DNA of 64,000 nucleotides from Sphingobium boeckii (GCF_014199215.1 NZ_JACIJC010000004.1:186001-250000), one strand, 5' to 3'. Counted from the first letter of the stretch, positions 16,819 through 25,091 are shown. Made by a program: numbers and translations. The notes: generated from the letters alone by a model not told the origin.

Positions 16819-17646
16819 ATGAGCACGATCACCACCCAGGACGGCACCGAAATCTTCTACAAGGATTGGGGCGGCAAGGATGCCCAGCCCATCGTCTTCT
16901 CCCATGGCTGGCCGCTTTCGGCAGACGCCTGGGATCCGCAGATGGTGTTCTTCGCCGATCAGGGCTTTCGGACCATCGCGCATGACCGTCGCAGCCACGG
17001 GCGCTCGGCGCAGGTGTGGAATAACAACACCATGGATCAATATGGCGACGATCTGGGTGAGTTGCTCGATCAGCTCGATCTGAAGGATGCCATCCTGATC
17101 GGCCATTCCACCGGCGGCGGCGAAGTGACCCGCTTCCTCGGCCGCCACGGCACGAGCCGGATCGCCAAGGTGGTGCTGGTCGGCGCGGTCCCCCCGCTGA
17201 TGCTCAAGACCCAAGCCAATCCCGGCGGGCTGCCGATGGATGTGTTCGATGGCATCCGCAAGGGCACCTATGACAATCGCAGCCAGTTTTTTTACGATCT
17301 GACGACCCCCTTCTATGGCTATAATCGCGACGGCGCGGTCATTTCCGAAGGCGTGCGTCAGGAATTCTGGCGTGAGGGGATGCAGGGCGGCCTGAAAGGC
17401 CAGCTCGATTCGATCAAGGCGTTCTCCGAAAGCGATTTCACCGAGGATCTGAAAAAGATCGATGTGCCCACGCTGATCATCCATGGCGACGATGACCAGA
17501 TCGTGCCGATCGGTGCCTCCGCGCTGCTGTCATCCAAATTGGTCAAGGGCTCGATCCTCAAAATCTATGAGGGCAGCGCGCACGGGCTCGCCCAGATCGA
17601 GGCCGACCGCTTCAATGCCGACGTGCTGGGCTTCATCAAAGGCTGA
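16819..17646 (+). CDS. Alpha/beta hydrolase, non-haem chloroperoxidase/arylesterase type
   Basis: Serine hydrolase of 275 residues in the cofactor-free haloperoxidase group, which hydrolyse aryl esters and can form peracids. The nucleophile is Ser97 in IGHSTGGGE, the acid lies in HGDDDQIVP (224-226) and the base is His255 in EGSAHGL. The N-terminal [18 protein letters not shown] is typical of the group. AAAGGA lies 9 bases upstream of the start. It is followed immediately by a strong hairpin terminator. Confidence 0.92.
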   Translation: MSTITTQDGTEIFYKDWGGKDAQPIVFSHGWPLSADAWDPQMVFFADQGFRTIAHDRRSHGRSAQVWNNNTMDQYGDDLGELLDQLDLKDAILIGHSTGGGEVTRFLGRHGTSRIAKVVLVGAVPPLMLKTQANPGGLPMDVFDGIRKGTYDNRSQFFYDLTTPFYGYNRDGAVISEGVRQEFWREGMQGGLKGQLDSIKAFSESDFTEDLKKIDVPTLIIHGDDDQIVPIGASALLSSKLVKGSILKIYEGSAHGLAQIEADRFNADVLGFIKG

Positions 17647-17666
17647 ATCAACGCTCCCTCTCCCAA

Positions 17667-17690
17667 CCCTCTCCCCTGAAGGGGAGAGGG
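17667..17690. terminator. Terminator between convergent genes
   Basis: A 10-bp perfect stem (CCCTCTCCCC) with a TGAA loop is followed by CTTTTCT on the plus strand, 20 bases after the hydrolase stop. The nitroreductase gene ends just 7 bases beyond it on the other strand. Confidence 0.8.
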
Positions 17691-17696
17691 CTTTTC

Positions 17697-18362
17697 TCAT
17701 TCGTGAAACTGCGCCCATTGCTCCAGGGGTGCACGGTCGGTCCGCAACTGGTTGGCTGGTTCGGCCGCATCCTCAAACCCGATCGCCATCCCGCAAAACA
17801 GCATTCGTTCCGCTGGCGTCCCGAGAAACCCCCTCACCGTCTCGGGATACATCGCCCAGCATTCCTGCGGGCAGGTCGCCAGCCCCGCATCCACTGCGAG
17901 CAGCATGAAACTCTGCAGGAACATGCCGAGATCGGACCATTGCGGCGGCCCCATCTGGCGATCGACGGTGCAGAAGAGCGCGGCGGGCGCGCCGAAGAAC
18001 TGGAAATTGCGCGCGAACCACGCCCGCCGCGCCGCCTTGTCCTCCCGCGGGATGCCGATATGCGCATACATCGCCTCGCCCACGGCAAAGCGCCGATCGC
18101 GATAGGGGGCGGTCAATTTGGGCGGATAGATGTCATAGGCCGGTGTTTCACTGACGCCCGCCGCCAGCTTGTCCATCATCAGCGCCTTCAGCCGCGCCAT
18201 GGCTTCGCCCGTCACCACATCCACATGCCAAGGCTGGAGATTGCCCCCGCTCGGCGCGCGCGCCGCCTCTGCCAGCAGATCACCGATCTGTCCGGGATCG
18301 ACGGGTGTCGCGCGAAAGCCGCGAACCGACCGGCGGGCAAGCATGGCTTCACTCACATTCAT
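17697..18362 (-). CDS. Nitroreductase family flavoprotein
   Basis: FMN-dependent NAD(P)H oxidoreductase of 221 residues. The start is ATG 18362, preceded by GGGAGAG; upstream ATGs in the same frame have no site. Motifs are RRSVRGFRATPVD at the N-terminus (phosphate and FMN contacts), RAPSGGNLQPWH and a C-terminal GMAIGFED. It is convergent with the chloroperoxidase-like gene and divergent from the SDR gene. The substrate is unknown; this group reduces nitroaromatics and quinones in vitro. Confidence 0.9.
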   Translation of the reverse strand: MNVSEAMLARRSVRGFRATPVDPGQIGDLLAEAARAPSGGNLQPWHVDVVTGEAMARLKALMMDKLAAGVSETPAYDIYPPKLTAPYRDRRFAVGEAMYAHIGIPREDKAARRAWFARNFQFFGAPAALFCTVDRQMGPPQWSDLGMFLQSFMLLAVDAGLATCPQECWAMYPETVRGFLGTPAERMLFCGMAIGFEDAAEPANQLRTDRAPLEQWAQFHE

Positions 18363-18459
18363 ACGCTCTCTCCCGGCCATTCTTCCCCTTGACGTAAACG
18401 GCAATCATGGCATTGGATAGGGCATAATCAGAAACCGCGCCCATCAAGGAGAGGCCATC

Positions 18460-19245
18460 ATGAAGCTCGATTCCACCGTTTCCGCCGTCGTCACCGGCGG
18501 CGCCTCGGGCCTTGGCGCGGCGACCGTGCGTGCGCTCGCGGCCAAGGGCGTGAAGGTCGCCATCTTCGATCTGCAGACGGAGAAAGGCGAAGCGCTGGCA
18601 GCCGAGATCGGCGGCGTCTTTTGCGAGGTGAACGTCACATCGGACGAGAGCGTGGACGCCGGTTTGGAAAAAGCCCGCGCCGCGCACGGTCAGGAGCGCG
18701 TGCTCGTCAATTGCGCCGGCACGGGCAATGCGATCAAGACCGCCAGCCGCTCGCGCGAGGATGGGGCGATCAAGCATTTCCCGCTCGATGCGTTCAACTG
18801 GGTGATCCAGATCAATCTGGTCGGCACCTTCCGCTGCATCGCCAAATCGGCGGCGGGGATGCTGACGCTCGATCCGGCAGACGAGTTCGGCGAGCGCGGC
18901 GCGATCGTGAACACCGCGAGCGTGGCGGCGGAAGACGGTCAGGTGGGCCAGGCGGCTTATGCCGCATCCAAGGGCGGCGTGGTCGGCATGACCCTGCCGA
19001 TCGCGCGCGATCTGATGAACGAGGGCATCCGGGTGAACACCATCCTGCCGGGCATTTTCGATACCCCGCTGATGAAGGGCGCACCGGATAACGTGAAGGA
19101 TGCACTCGCAGCCTCGGTGCCCTTCCCCAAGCGCTTCGGCCAGCCCGTCGAATATGCCGCGCTGGCGCTGACGATGATCGAAACGAGCTATTTCAATGGC
19201 GAGGATGTACGGCTGGACGGCGGAATCCGGATGGCGCCGCGGTAA
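18460..19245 (+). CDS. 3-hydroxyacyl-CoA dehydrogenase, SDR type (HSD10-like)
   Basis: Short-chain dehydrogenase of 261 residues. The NAD-binding motif is TGGASGLG (12-19), and the catalytic triad is Ser154, Tyr167 and Lys171 (YAASK). It resembles the HSD17B10 group, which oxidises 3-hydroxyacyl-CoA and 2-methyl-3-hydroxybutyryl-CoA in isoleucine breakdown. That fits the nearby bkd, thiolase and acyl-CoA dehydrogenase genes. AAGGAGAGG precedes ATG 18460. It is the last intact gene before a decayed repeat-rich patch. Confidence 0.9.
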   Translation: MKLDSTVSAVVTGGASGLGAATVRALAAKGVKVAIFDLQTEKGEALAAEIGGVFCEVNVTSDESVDAGLEKARAAHGQERVLVNCAGTGNAIKTASRSREDGAIKHFPLDAFNWVIQINLVGTFRCIAKSAAGMLTLDPADEFGERGAIVNTASVAAEDGQVGQAAYAASKGGVVGMTLPIARDLMNEGIRVNTILPGIFDTPLMKGAPDNVKDALAASVPFPKRFGQPVEYAALALTMIETSYFNGEDVRLDGGIRMAPR

Positions 19246-19546
19246 TGTGGGTATCGTGCGCGGTGTGGGAACGACGGATTTAGGGGGAAAAGTGTCCACT
19301 TTTTGTGGCCCAAGATCCCAGTGTCTTTGACGCGCTCGCGATGCGTCGAAGCGTGTTGTTTTGTCGTTGAAGTGATGATTGTTTGGAGATGGCTGTGCGG
19401 AGGCAGAAAGCCCGTGCCGCGCTGGTAGCCGAAGCGGATGATGCGAGAAGCATATTTGGAGGCTATCACAGGCAGCGGGCTGTAGGACAGGGTGGGAATA
19501 AAAAGCGGCAGGCCAGCTAACGACCACTTGCGGACATGGCTTCATC
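19246..19546. other. Intergenic stretch without a recognisable gene
   Basis: About 300 bases between the SDR gene and the first repeat arm. It has lower GC than the flanks, with a short inverted run near 19288-19303 (AAAGTGTCCACTTTTTGTGG). I find no frame with family similarity or a ribosome site. It may be remnant sequence from an earlier insertion. Confidence 0.4.
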
Positions 19547-19586
19547 GTCATCCCGGACTTGATCCGGGATCCCGCTCTTTTTCAGG
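19547..19586 (+). repeat. Left arm of the GIY-YIG unit
   Basis: GTCA, stem TCCCGGA, loop CTTGA, stem TCCGGGA, then TCCCGCTCTTTTTCAGG. The outermost stem pair is T-A and the innermost is A-T, where the right arm has C-G and G-C. Confidence 0.8.
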
Positions 19587-19883
19587 CAAGCGTTTCGAAC
19601 ATATCGTGCCATTGGGCATTGCTCTGCTCGATCAGGGCAAACTTCCATTCCCGTCGCCAGCGCTTGATGCGCTTTTCATGGGGGCGATGCACTGAAGGAT
19701 ATCATCGCCGCGCTCCGCCCACACAAGTCGGGTTAGCCTATATCGCGTGCAGAAATCCGATCCCTCATTACGCCGATGCTGATAAATGCGGGCTGCAAGA
19801 TGCGTCGTGACACCGACATACATCGTGCCGCGATAACGATCGGCCATAATGTAGACCCAACCGCCTTTCCTTTCACTTCCCAT
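19582..19883 (-). pseudogene. GIY-YIG single-domain nuclease, frameshifted before the catalytic Glu
   Basis: From ATG 19883 the frame encodes a typical UPF0213-like GIY-YIG domain: GGWVYIM (GIY position), MYVGVT (YIG position) and the conserved Arg in AARIYQHR. At a run of five G (19680-19684, C on the coding strand) the frame is lost by the equivalent of one deleted base. The other frame continues as HEKRIKRWRREWKFALIE and ends at 19582. Restoring one base gives a complete 100-residue protein. The current product loses the metal-binding glutamate and would be inactive. The gene fits tightly between two inverted repeat arms. A sequencing error in the homopolymer is possible, but the neighbouring gene is also broken. 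Confidence 0.8.
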
Positions 19884-19891
19884 ACGCAAAA

Positions 19892-19931
19892 CTTGAAGAA
19901 AAGCGGGACCCCGGGTCAAGCCCGGGGTGAC
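19892..19931 (-). repeat. Right arm of the GIY-YIG unit
   Basis: Read on the minus strand: GTCA, stem CCCCGGG, loop CTTGA, stem CCCGGGG, then TCCCGCTTTTCTTCAAG. It is the inverted partner of 19547-19586. Confidence 0.8.
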
Positions 19932-19984
19932 GAGGAAGGTGAGCGTGATACCAAAACCCGACAGTCCGCTTCCCACCATTTTCC

Positions 19985-20143
19985 GTCATTCCCGCGAACG
20001 CGGGAATCCCGCTTCTTTCTCCGCGGCTTCGCGTCTCCGCGCGAACCTCTTAATGTTCACGCGGAGACGCAGAGAAGCAAAGAGGAAGGAGAGAAGAACG
20101 AAGGAAGAAGCAGAAGCGGGATTCCCGCTTTCGTGGGAATGAC
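19985..20143. repeat. GTCA-hairpin-TCCCGCT paired repeat, copy B (with internal cassette)
   Basis: A 159-base element starting 54 bases from the GIY-YIG unit. Outer arms 19985-20014 and 20114-20143 each read GTCA, TTCCC-type hairpin, TCCCGCTT. The interior carries a second inverted pair, GCGTCTCCGCGCGAAC at 20031-20046 and its complement at 20055-20070 (15 of 16 pairs), with an 8-base loop. Copy C at 35824 has the same nested plan. Confidence 0.85.
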
Positions 20144-20170
20144 GGGTTTGGTGTGTCTCCAAATTGCCTT

Positions 20171-20760
20171 TCAATCCACGAACCCCGGCGCCCTTTTCTC
20201 CATATTCGCCATCACGCTTCGATCTGGTTGGGTGTGCGGAGCACCGCTTTCTGCGCCGCGCTTTCGGCCAGCAGCGCCGTCGCCGCATCCTGATCCGCTG
20301 CGTCATTATACAGCCGCTTGGCACCGCGGATCGCTTGCGGGTTCTTGCTGGCGATCTCGCGTGCGAGGGCCAGTGCCTCGGCATGAGGATCGTCGGCCAG
20401 CCGGGTCACGAAGCCCAGATGCAGCGCCTCCGCCCCGGTAAATTCCCTGTTGGTATAAGTCAGTTCGCGCAGCACATCATCGCGCACCAGGGTCCGCCAC
20501 AAAGCCACGCCGCCCATATCGGGCACCAGCCCCCATTTCATCTCCATGATCGACAGGCGCGTGGCGGGATGGGCGATGCGGATGTCCGCGCCGGACATGA
20601 TCTGGAAGCCGCCACCGAAAGCGAGGCCGTGCACCGCGCGCGATCACCGGCACGGGCAAGGTGCGCCAGCCCCAGGCGACATGCTTGCCATATCCCGTCC
20701 GGCGGAGAAACGCGGCCCTCGCCCCACAGCACCGCGGCGCGCAGGCCGGGATTTTCGTTC
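20171..20760 (-). pseudogene. Enoyl-CoA hydratase (crotonase) family, several frameshifts
   Basis: Fragments of one crotonase lie in three frames on the minus strand. From upstream: NENPGLRAAVLWGEGR (about 20712-20760), then in another frame GYGKHVAWGWRTLPVPVIA, then in a third VHGLAFGGGFQIMSGADIRI through RTPNQIEA with an early stop at 20212. The normal end, VMANMEKRAPGFVD, follows one base out of frame and stops at 20171. The N-terminal third and the segment around the first oxyanion-hole residues (the usual FCSGLD region) are missing. It needs at least three frameshifts and a deletion to explain, so this is real decay. It probably once served the acyl-CoA catabolic set upstream. Confidence 0.85.
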
Positions 20761-21024
20761 ATATGGCCCACGGGTTGCGTGCCGGGCTTTATCGAGGATT
20801 TGTCAGGCGGGAGGTCTCCGCATCCCGACTCAAGAGACGCAGAAGCGAACTCCCGCAGAGCTTTGGCGACAACATGCCAAAATCCGATGAGTAAGGGCCT
20901 TCGGGATGGCTCGAAGGACTGATTGTAGCACCGCGCACCGCGCACCGCGCATTGCTTGAGACGGATCACCGCCACGCTCGTCTTTATCTTGCAAGAGAAT
21001 CGGCACAAACTCGACAAGCAGGCC

Positions 21025-22344
21025 TCAGGCCCCCGCCTTTTTCGGTGCCTCGCTCACCAGCAATTTATCGATCTTGCGCCCGTCCATATCCATGATCTCG
21101 AAACGCCAGCCCTTATAGGTGAAGCGCTCGCCCACGGTGGGCAGATGGCGGACCACCGCCAGCGTGAGGCCGGCCACGGTCGCATAATCCCGGTCTTCGG
21201 GCAGGTCGATGCAGAGCTTGTCCGCCAGCGCGTCCGCGGCCATCGAGCCGGAAACGAGGAAAGAACCATCCTCGCGCTCCACCAGCGCGGGATCGGTGCC
21301 CAGATCGGCGTCGGAGGCGAACTCGCCCGCGATCGCGATCAGCAGATCGGCCGGGGTGACCAGTCCTTCGAAATGGCCATATTCATCGTGCACCAGCGCC
21401 ATCGGGACATCCGCCATGCGCAGCGCATCCAGCGCATCCATCGCATCGATATGATCGGGCAGCACGGGTGCCTTGCGCATCAGCGCGCGCAGATCGAGCG
21501 GCTCGCCACGGATCATGGCGGAGACGATGTCACGCGCCTGCATCACGCCGATGATCTCATCCACCGACGCCTCGGCCACGGGAAAGCGGGTATGCGGGGT
21601 TTCGAGCAGGAAGGCGCGCACCGCATCCGCGTCGCTATCGGCGTCGATCCAGTCCACATCGGTGCGCGGAGTCATGATCTCGCGCACAGGGCGATCCGCC
21701 AGCCGCACCACGCCAGAGATGATCGCGCGCTCGCTTTCCTCGATCACGCCGGATTTGCTCGCCTCGGCCACGATCAGGTGCAATTCTTCCGCCGTCACAT
21801 GATTTTCGGATTCGCGGTTCATCCGCAGCAGATGAAAGATCAGCGCGCTCGATTTATCGAGCAGCCAGACCAGCGGCATGGTGATCTTCGAAAGCCACAG
21901 CATCGGCGTGGCCATGATCGCCGCGATCGGCTCGGGCGACCGCAATGCGAATTGCTTGGGAACGAGTTCGCCCACGATGAGCGAGGCATAAGTGGTGATT
22001 ACGATGACGACGGCAAAGCCCACTTCGTCAGCGCTCGCCGCCGGCACGCCCAGCATTTCCAGGCGCGCGCCCACAGGCCCGCCGAGACTCGATCCGGAAT
22101 AGGCACCCGCCATGATGCCGATCAGCGTGATGCCGATCTGCACGGTGGAAAGGAAGCGGCCGGGATCCTCCGCCAGCGTCAGCGCGCGCCGCGCGCCATA
22201 GCGCCCGGCCTTTTCCATCGCCTGCAGCCGTGGTTTGCGGGCGGAGACGATGGCGAGTTCGGACATGGCGAACACGCCGTTGAGCGCGATCAGCGCCAGG
22301 ATGATCGCGACGTCAGACCAGGGAAAGGGAGGGAGCGGTGCCAT
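21025..22344 (-). CDS. CNNM/CorC-HlyC family membrane protein (DUF21, two CBS, CorC_HlyC)
   Basis: A 439-residue inner-membrane protein. Residues 1-200 form the DUF21 transmembrane domain (about four hydrophobic helices, with the SELAIVSARKPRLQAM family run), 210-330 a CBS pair (VREIMTPRTDVDWID, VMQARDIVSA), and the C-terminus a CorC_HlyC domain (DYATVAGLTLAVVRHLP, RFEIMDMDGRKIDKLLV). Members are linked to magnesium or cobalt handling; older names call them hemolysins. ATG 22344 follows AGGGGG at about 10 bases; a longer frame begins within the upstream gap without support. Confidence 0.92.
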   Translation of the reverse strand: MAPLPPFPWSDVAIILALIALNGVFAMSELAIVSARKPRLQAMEKAGRYGARRALTLAEDPGRFLSTVQIGITLIGIMAGAYSGSSLGGPVGARLEMLGVPAASADEVGFAVVIVITTYASLIVGELVPKQFALRSPEPIAAIMATPMLWLSKITMPLVWLLDKSSALIFHLLRMNRESENHVTAEELHLIVAEASKSGVIEESERAIISGVVRLADRPVREIMTPRTDVDWIDADSDADAVRAFLLETPHTRFPVAEASVDEIIGVMQARDIVSAMIRGEPLDLRALMRKAPVLPDHIDAMDALDALRMADVPMALVHDEYGHFEGLVTPADLLIAIAGEFASDADLGTDPALVEREDGSFLVSGSMAADALADKLCIDLPEDRDYATVAGLTLAVVRHLPTVGERFTYKGWRFEIMDMDGRKIDKLLVSEAPKKAGA

Positions 22345-22499
22345 GGGTGCAAACCCCCTATAGCGGCGATTCTTGCAATGCCACAACAACCGCCTCATCA
22401 AAGGTTCAGTGCGGAGGCGGAACAATGCGTTTCGGTGGTGGTTTTACTGCCGGAGTTCCCGTCGTATCCGCCGGGAGAGGACCAATAAAGGGAAGCAAT

Positions 22500-23180
22500 A
22501 TGCGTATTTCATCGAAATTCGGCGCGGCGGCGATGATCGCCATTCTTACCACCACAGCGGCGTGCACCACGGATCCGAACACGGGCAAGAAGACCATTTC
22601 CAAGGCGGCAATCGGCGGCATCGGCGGCGCATTGGGCGGCTATCTCCTGGGTGATCTCGTCGGCGGCAAGCGCGACCGGACCGAGAAGATCGTGGGTGCC
22701 GGCATCGGTGCGCTGGCGGGTGCAGGCGTCGGCTATTACATGGATGAGCAGGAAAAGAAGCTGCGCGAGCAGACCGCGGGCACCGATGTGGAGGTGATCC
22801 GCCAAGGTGACGAACTATTGCTCAACATGCCATCAGGCGTGACGTTCGATACCAACAGTTATTCAGTGAAGCCCGAATTCCGCAGCACGCTGGATCAGGT
22901 GGCGAGCACGCTGAACCAGTATAACAAGACCTATATCGACGTTTACGGTCACACTGATTCCACCGGCAGCGATGCCATTAACAATCCGCTTTCGCAGAAC
23001 CGCGCACGCGCGGTTGCTAATTATCTGGAAACCCGCGGCGTAACCGCGGCGCGCGTCGGCACCCAGGGCTTTGGCTCCACCCGTCCGGTGGCCACCAACA
23101 GCACCAATGAGGGTCGCCAGGCCAATCGTCGCGTGGAAATCAAGATCGTCCCGCTGACCGAGAATGACGTGCGCGGCTGA
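22500..23180 (+). CDS. OmpA-family lipoprotein with glycine zipper (YiaD-like)
   Basis: A 226-residue outer-membrane lipoprotein. A signal peptide ends at a lipobox-like TTAAC (Cys22). Residues 40-85 are a glycine-zipper 2TM segment (GGIGGALGGYLLGDLVGG and AGIGALAGAGVGYYMDE). Residues 105-225 are an OmpA-type peptidoglycan-binding domain, with the hallmark YGHTDSTGSDAINNPLSQNRA and NRRVEIKI. AGGGAAG lies just upstream of ATG 22500. It probably tethers the outer membrane to the wall. A strong hairpin follows. Confidence 0.93.
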   Translation: MRISSKFGAAAMIAILTTTAACTTDPNTGKKTISKAAIGGIGGALGGYLLGDLVGGKRDRTEKIVGAGIGALAGAGVGYYMDEQEKKLREQTAGTDVEVIRQGDELLLNMPSGVTFDTNSYSVKPEFRSTLDQVASTLNQYNKTYIDVYGHTDSTGSDAINNPLSQNRARAVANYLETRGVTAARVGTQGFGSTRPVATNSTNEGRQANRRVEIKIVPLTENDVRG

Positions 23181-23188
23181 TGAAATCG

Positions 23189-23224
23189 TCGCCCCTCCGC
23201 CGGCCCGTGCCGGCGGAGGGGCGA
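23189..23224 (+). terminator. Strong hairpin terminator after the OmpA-like gene
   Basis: A 16-bp perfect stem (TCGCCCCTCCGCCGGC) with a CCGT loop, 8 bases past the stop codon. No T-run follows; the DNA downstream is A-rich. Confidence 0.7.
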
Positions 23225-23320
23225 TCCGCAAAAACATTCCCGACCGCGCTTGTTACAAGTCGGTAACTTTTCCTGCCGTTCCCGCTTTCAAAAAGCCGAT
23301 CGCCCCGCTAGAGGCGAAAA

Positions 23321-24694
23321 ATGAGCACGAAAACGGTATCCAGTGAGAGCGATCCGGTCATCGAGAACCGGGATCAGCTCATCGGCGCATTCGCCAAGGG
23401 TGAAAAGCCGCCCGAACGCTGGCGCATTGGCACCGAGCATGAGAAATTTGTCTATTGGCACAAGGATCATCGCGCGCCCTCCTATGAGGAGCCCGGTGGC
23501 ATCCATGCGCTGCTCGTGGCGCTCACCAAATTCGGCTGGGAACCGATTTATGAGGGCGAGAGTATCATCGCGCTCTCCGGTCCCGACGGCAATGTATCCC
23601 TCGAACCGGCCGGGCAACTCGAGCTTTCGGGCGCACCGCTGGAAAATCTGCACGAAACCTGCGCGGAGACGGGGCGTCATCTGGAGCAGGTGAAATCGGT
23701 GGGCGACCGGCTCGGCTTCGGAATGCTGGGTCTGGGCATGTGGCCGGACAAGACCCGTGCCGAATTGCCGATCATGCCCAAGGGCCGCTACGAGATCATG
23801 CTGCGCCACATGCCCCGCGTCGGCACCTTGGGGCTGGATATGATGCTGCGCACCTGCACCATCCAGGTCAATCTCGATTATGAAACCGAGAGCGATATGG
23901 CCAAGAAGTTTCGTGTGGGCCTGGCGCTCCAGCCGCTCGCCACCGCGCTTTTCGCCAATTCGCCCTTCACCGAAGGCAAGCCCAACGGCTTCCTCAGTTA
24001 TCGCAGCCACATCTGGTCCGACACCGATCCCGCGCGCACCGGCATGTTGCCCTTCGTGTTCGAAGACGGCTTTGGCTATGAGCGCTATGCCGACTATGCG
24101 CTCGATGTGCCGATGTATTTCGTCTATCGCGACGGGAAGTATATCGACGCCTCGGGCCTCAGCTTCCGCGATTTTCTCAAGGGCAAGCTCTCGGTTTTGC
24201 CGGGCGAACTGCCCACGATTTCGGACTGGAACGATCATCTTTCCACCGCCTTCCCCGAAGTGCGGTTGAAGAGCTTCCTCGAGATGCGCGGCGCGGATGG
24301 CGGCCGCTGGAACAAAATCTGCGCGCTCCCGGCTCTGTGGGTCGGCCTGCTCTATGACGGCACCGCGCTGGATGCCGCATGGGATGTCGTCAAGAGCTGG
24401 ACGATGGAAGAGCGCCAGGCGCTGCGCGATGCCGTGCCGAAAATGGGCCTTGATGCTCCGATCGCAGGCGGCCGGACGTTGGGCGATATCGCCGCCGAAG
24501 TGGTCGATATTGCGGGTGCCGGGCTGACGGCGCGGGCGCGCTTCAACGCATCGGGCGACAATGAAAGCGGCTTCCTCGATCCCCTGCGCGAAACCGCCCG
24601 CACCCGCAAAGTCCCCGCCCAGCGCCTGCTCGATCGCTATCACGGCGAATGGAAGGGCGACATCAGCAAGGTCTATGAGGAGTTCAGCTTCTAG
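23321..24694 (+). CDS. gshA: Glutamate-cysteine ligase, plant/alphaproteobacterial type
   Basis: First enzyme of glutathione synthesis, joining Glu and Cys with ATP, 457 residues, cytosolic. Distinctive runs are RIGTEHEKFVYW (substrate and Mg site, residues 35-46), LEPAGQLELSGAPLE and TCTIQVNLDYETESDMAKKFR. This type is common in alphaproteobacteria and plants and unlike the E. coli enzyme. The start at 23321 follows AGAGGCGAAAA. Glutathione synthetase (gshB) is not in the window. Confidence 0.95.
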   Translation: MSTKTVSSESDPVIENRDQLIGAFAKGEKPPERWRIGTEHEKFVYWHKDHRAPSYEEPGGIHALLVALTKFGWEPIYEGESIIALSGPDGNVSLEPAGQLELSGAPLENLHETCAETGRHLEQVKSVGDRLGFGMLGLGMWPDKTRAELPIMPKGRYEIMLRHMPRVGTLGLDMMLRTCTIQVNLDYETESDMAKKFRVGLALQPLATALFANSPFTEGKPNGFLSYRSHIWSDTDPARTGMLPFVFEDGFGYERYADYALDVPMYFVYRDGKYIDASGLSFRDFLKGKLSVLPGELPTISDWNDHLSTAFPEVRLKSFLEMRGADGGRWNKICALPALWVGLLYDGTALDAAWDVVKSWTMEERQALRDAVPKMGLDAPIAGGRTLGDIAAEVVDIAGAGLTARARFNASGDNESGFLDPLRETARTRKVPAQRLLDRYHGEWKGDISKVYEEFSF

Positions 24695-24745
24695 CGCGGG
24701 ACGATCGGGCTGGCCTGACATCCAAAACCCTGCCATCTCCCAAAG

Positions 24746-25081
24746 ATGATCAAAGCTGCCATCCCGGTCATCGCGCTGCTGCTCGTCAGCGCCTGCGCGG
24801 AAAAGACGTGCGCTGCGCCACGCGCCAATTGGGCGAAAAACGAGCCGTTTGATGATGTGCTTGCGCTCGACAAGCATGACCGGATCCTGTGGAACGGGCA
24901 GATCACATCCTTCGAGCGTCTGCGTGACACGCTGAACAAGGCGGATGCCCAGGCCCATGTCGTGCGTCTGATCCCCGCCGCGGGCACAAGCTGCGAGATG
25001 ATCGAAAAGGTGCGGCTCGCGATGGATAGATCGCTGTCTTGCGGTCAGCGCCGCTGCCTGGAGACCGCGGCGGGCCAGTGA
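24746..25081 (+). CDS. Small hypothetical lipoprotein
   Basis: 111 residues from ATG 24746, 51 bases after gshA. The N-terminus MIKAAIPVIALLLVSAC is a lipoprotein signal with Cys17. The mature part carries three further cysteines near the C-terminus (TSCEMI, SLSCGQRRC) and a short segment, AQAHVVRLIPAAGTSCEMI, that looks like the ExbD/TolR periplasmic fold, though I do not press this. Codon use fits the neighbours and a terminator follows, so it appears to be a real gene, possibly in one transcript with gshA. Confidence 0.65.
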   Translation: MIKAAIPVIALLLVSACAEKTCAAPRANWAKNEPFDDVLALDKHDRILWNGQITSFERLRDTLNKADAQAHVVRLIPAAGTSCEMIEKVRLAMDRSLSCGQRRCLETAAGQ

Positions 25082-25091
25082 AAACACGGTT

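Larger units (their letters stand above)
19547..19931 (-). mobile_element. GIY-YIG unit bounded by 40-bp inverted hairpin arms (REP-like)
   Basis: A compact 385-base unit. The outer arms (19547-19586 and 19892-19931) are inverted copies, 33 of 40 identical. Each begins GTCA, forms a 7-bp stem with a CTTGA loop, and continues TCCCGCT and a T-rich run. A single GIY-YIG nuclease gene fills the space: its start is 8 bases from one arm and its stop codon lies inside the T-rich end of the other. All seven arm differences are transitions, and four of them form two compensatory base-pair swaps in the stem. I infer an autonomous-type member of the repeat family found at 5807, 19985, 35824 and 51431. 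Confidence 0.55.

Noticed and set aside
14419-17484. A 1021-codon open frame on the minus strand
   Set aside because: It runs antisense through four well-supported plus-strand genes (acyl-CoA dehydrogenase, DUF808, kinase, hydrolase), is rich in His/Arg/Gln/Ala as expected for GC-rich antisense, and has no domain.
19632-19979. GIY-YIG open frame taken at its full annotated length with a start at 19979
   Set aside because: The first 32 codons are translation of the repeat arm, and the last 19 are out-of-frame; the true domain starts at ATG 19883.
20929-20949. Three tandem CACCGCG units
   Set aside because: Too short and too close to background composition to call a meaningful tandem repeat or origin element.
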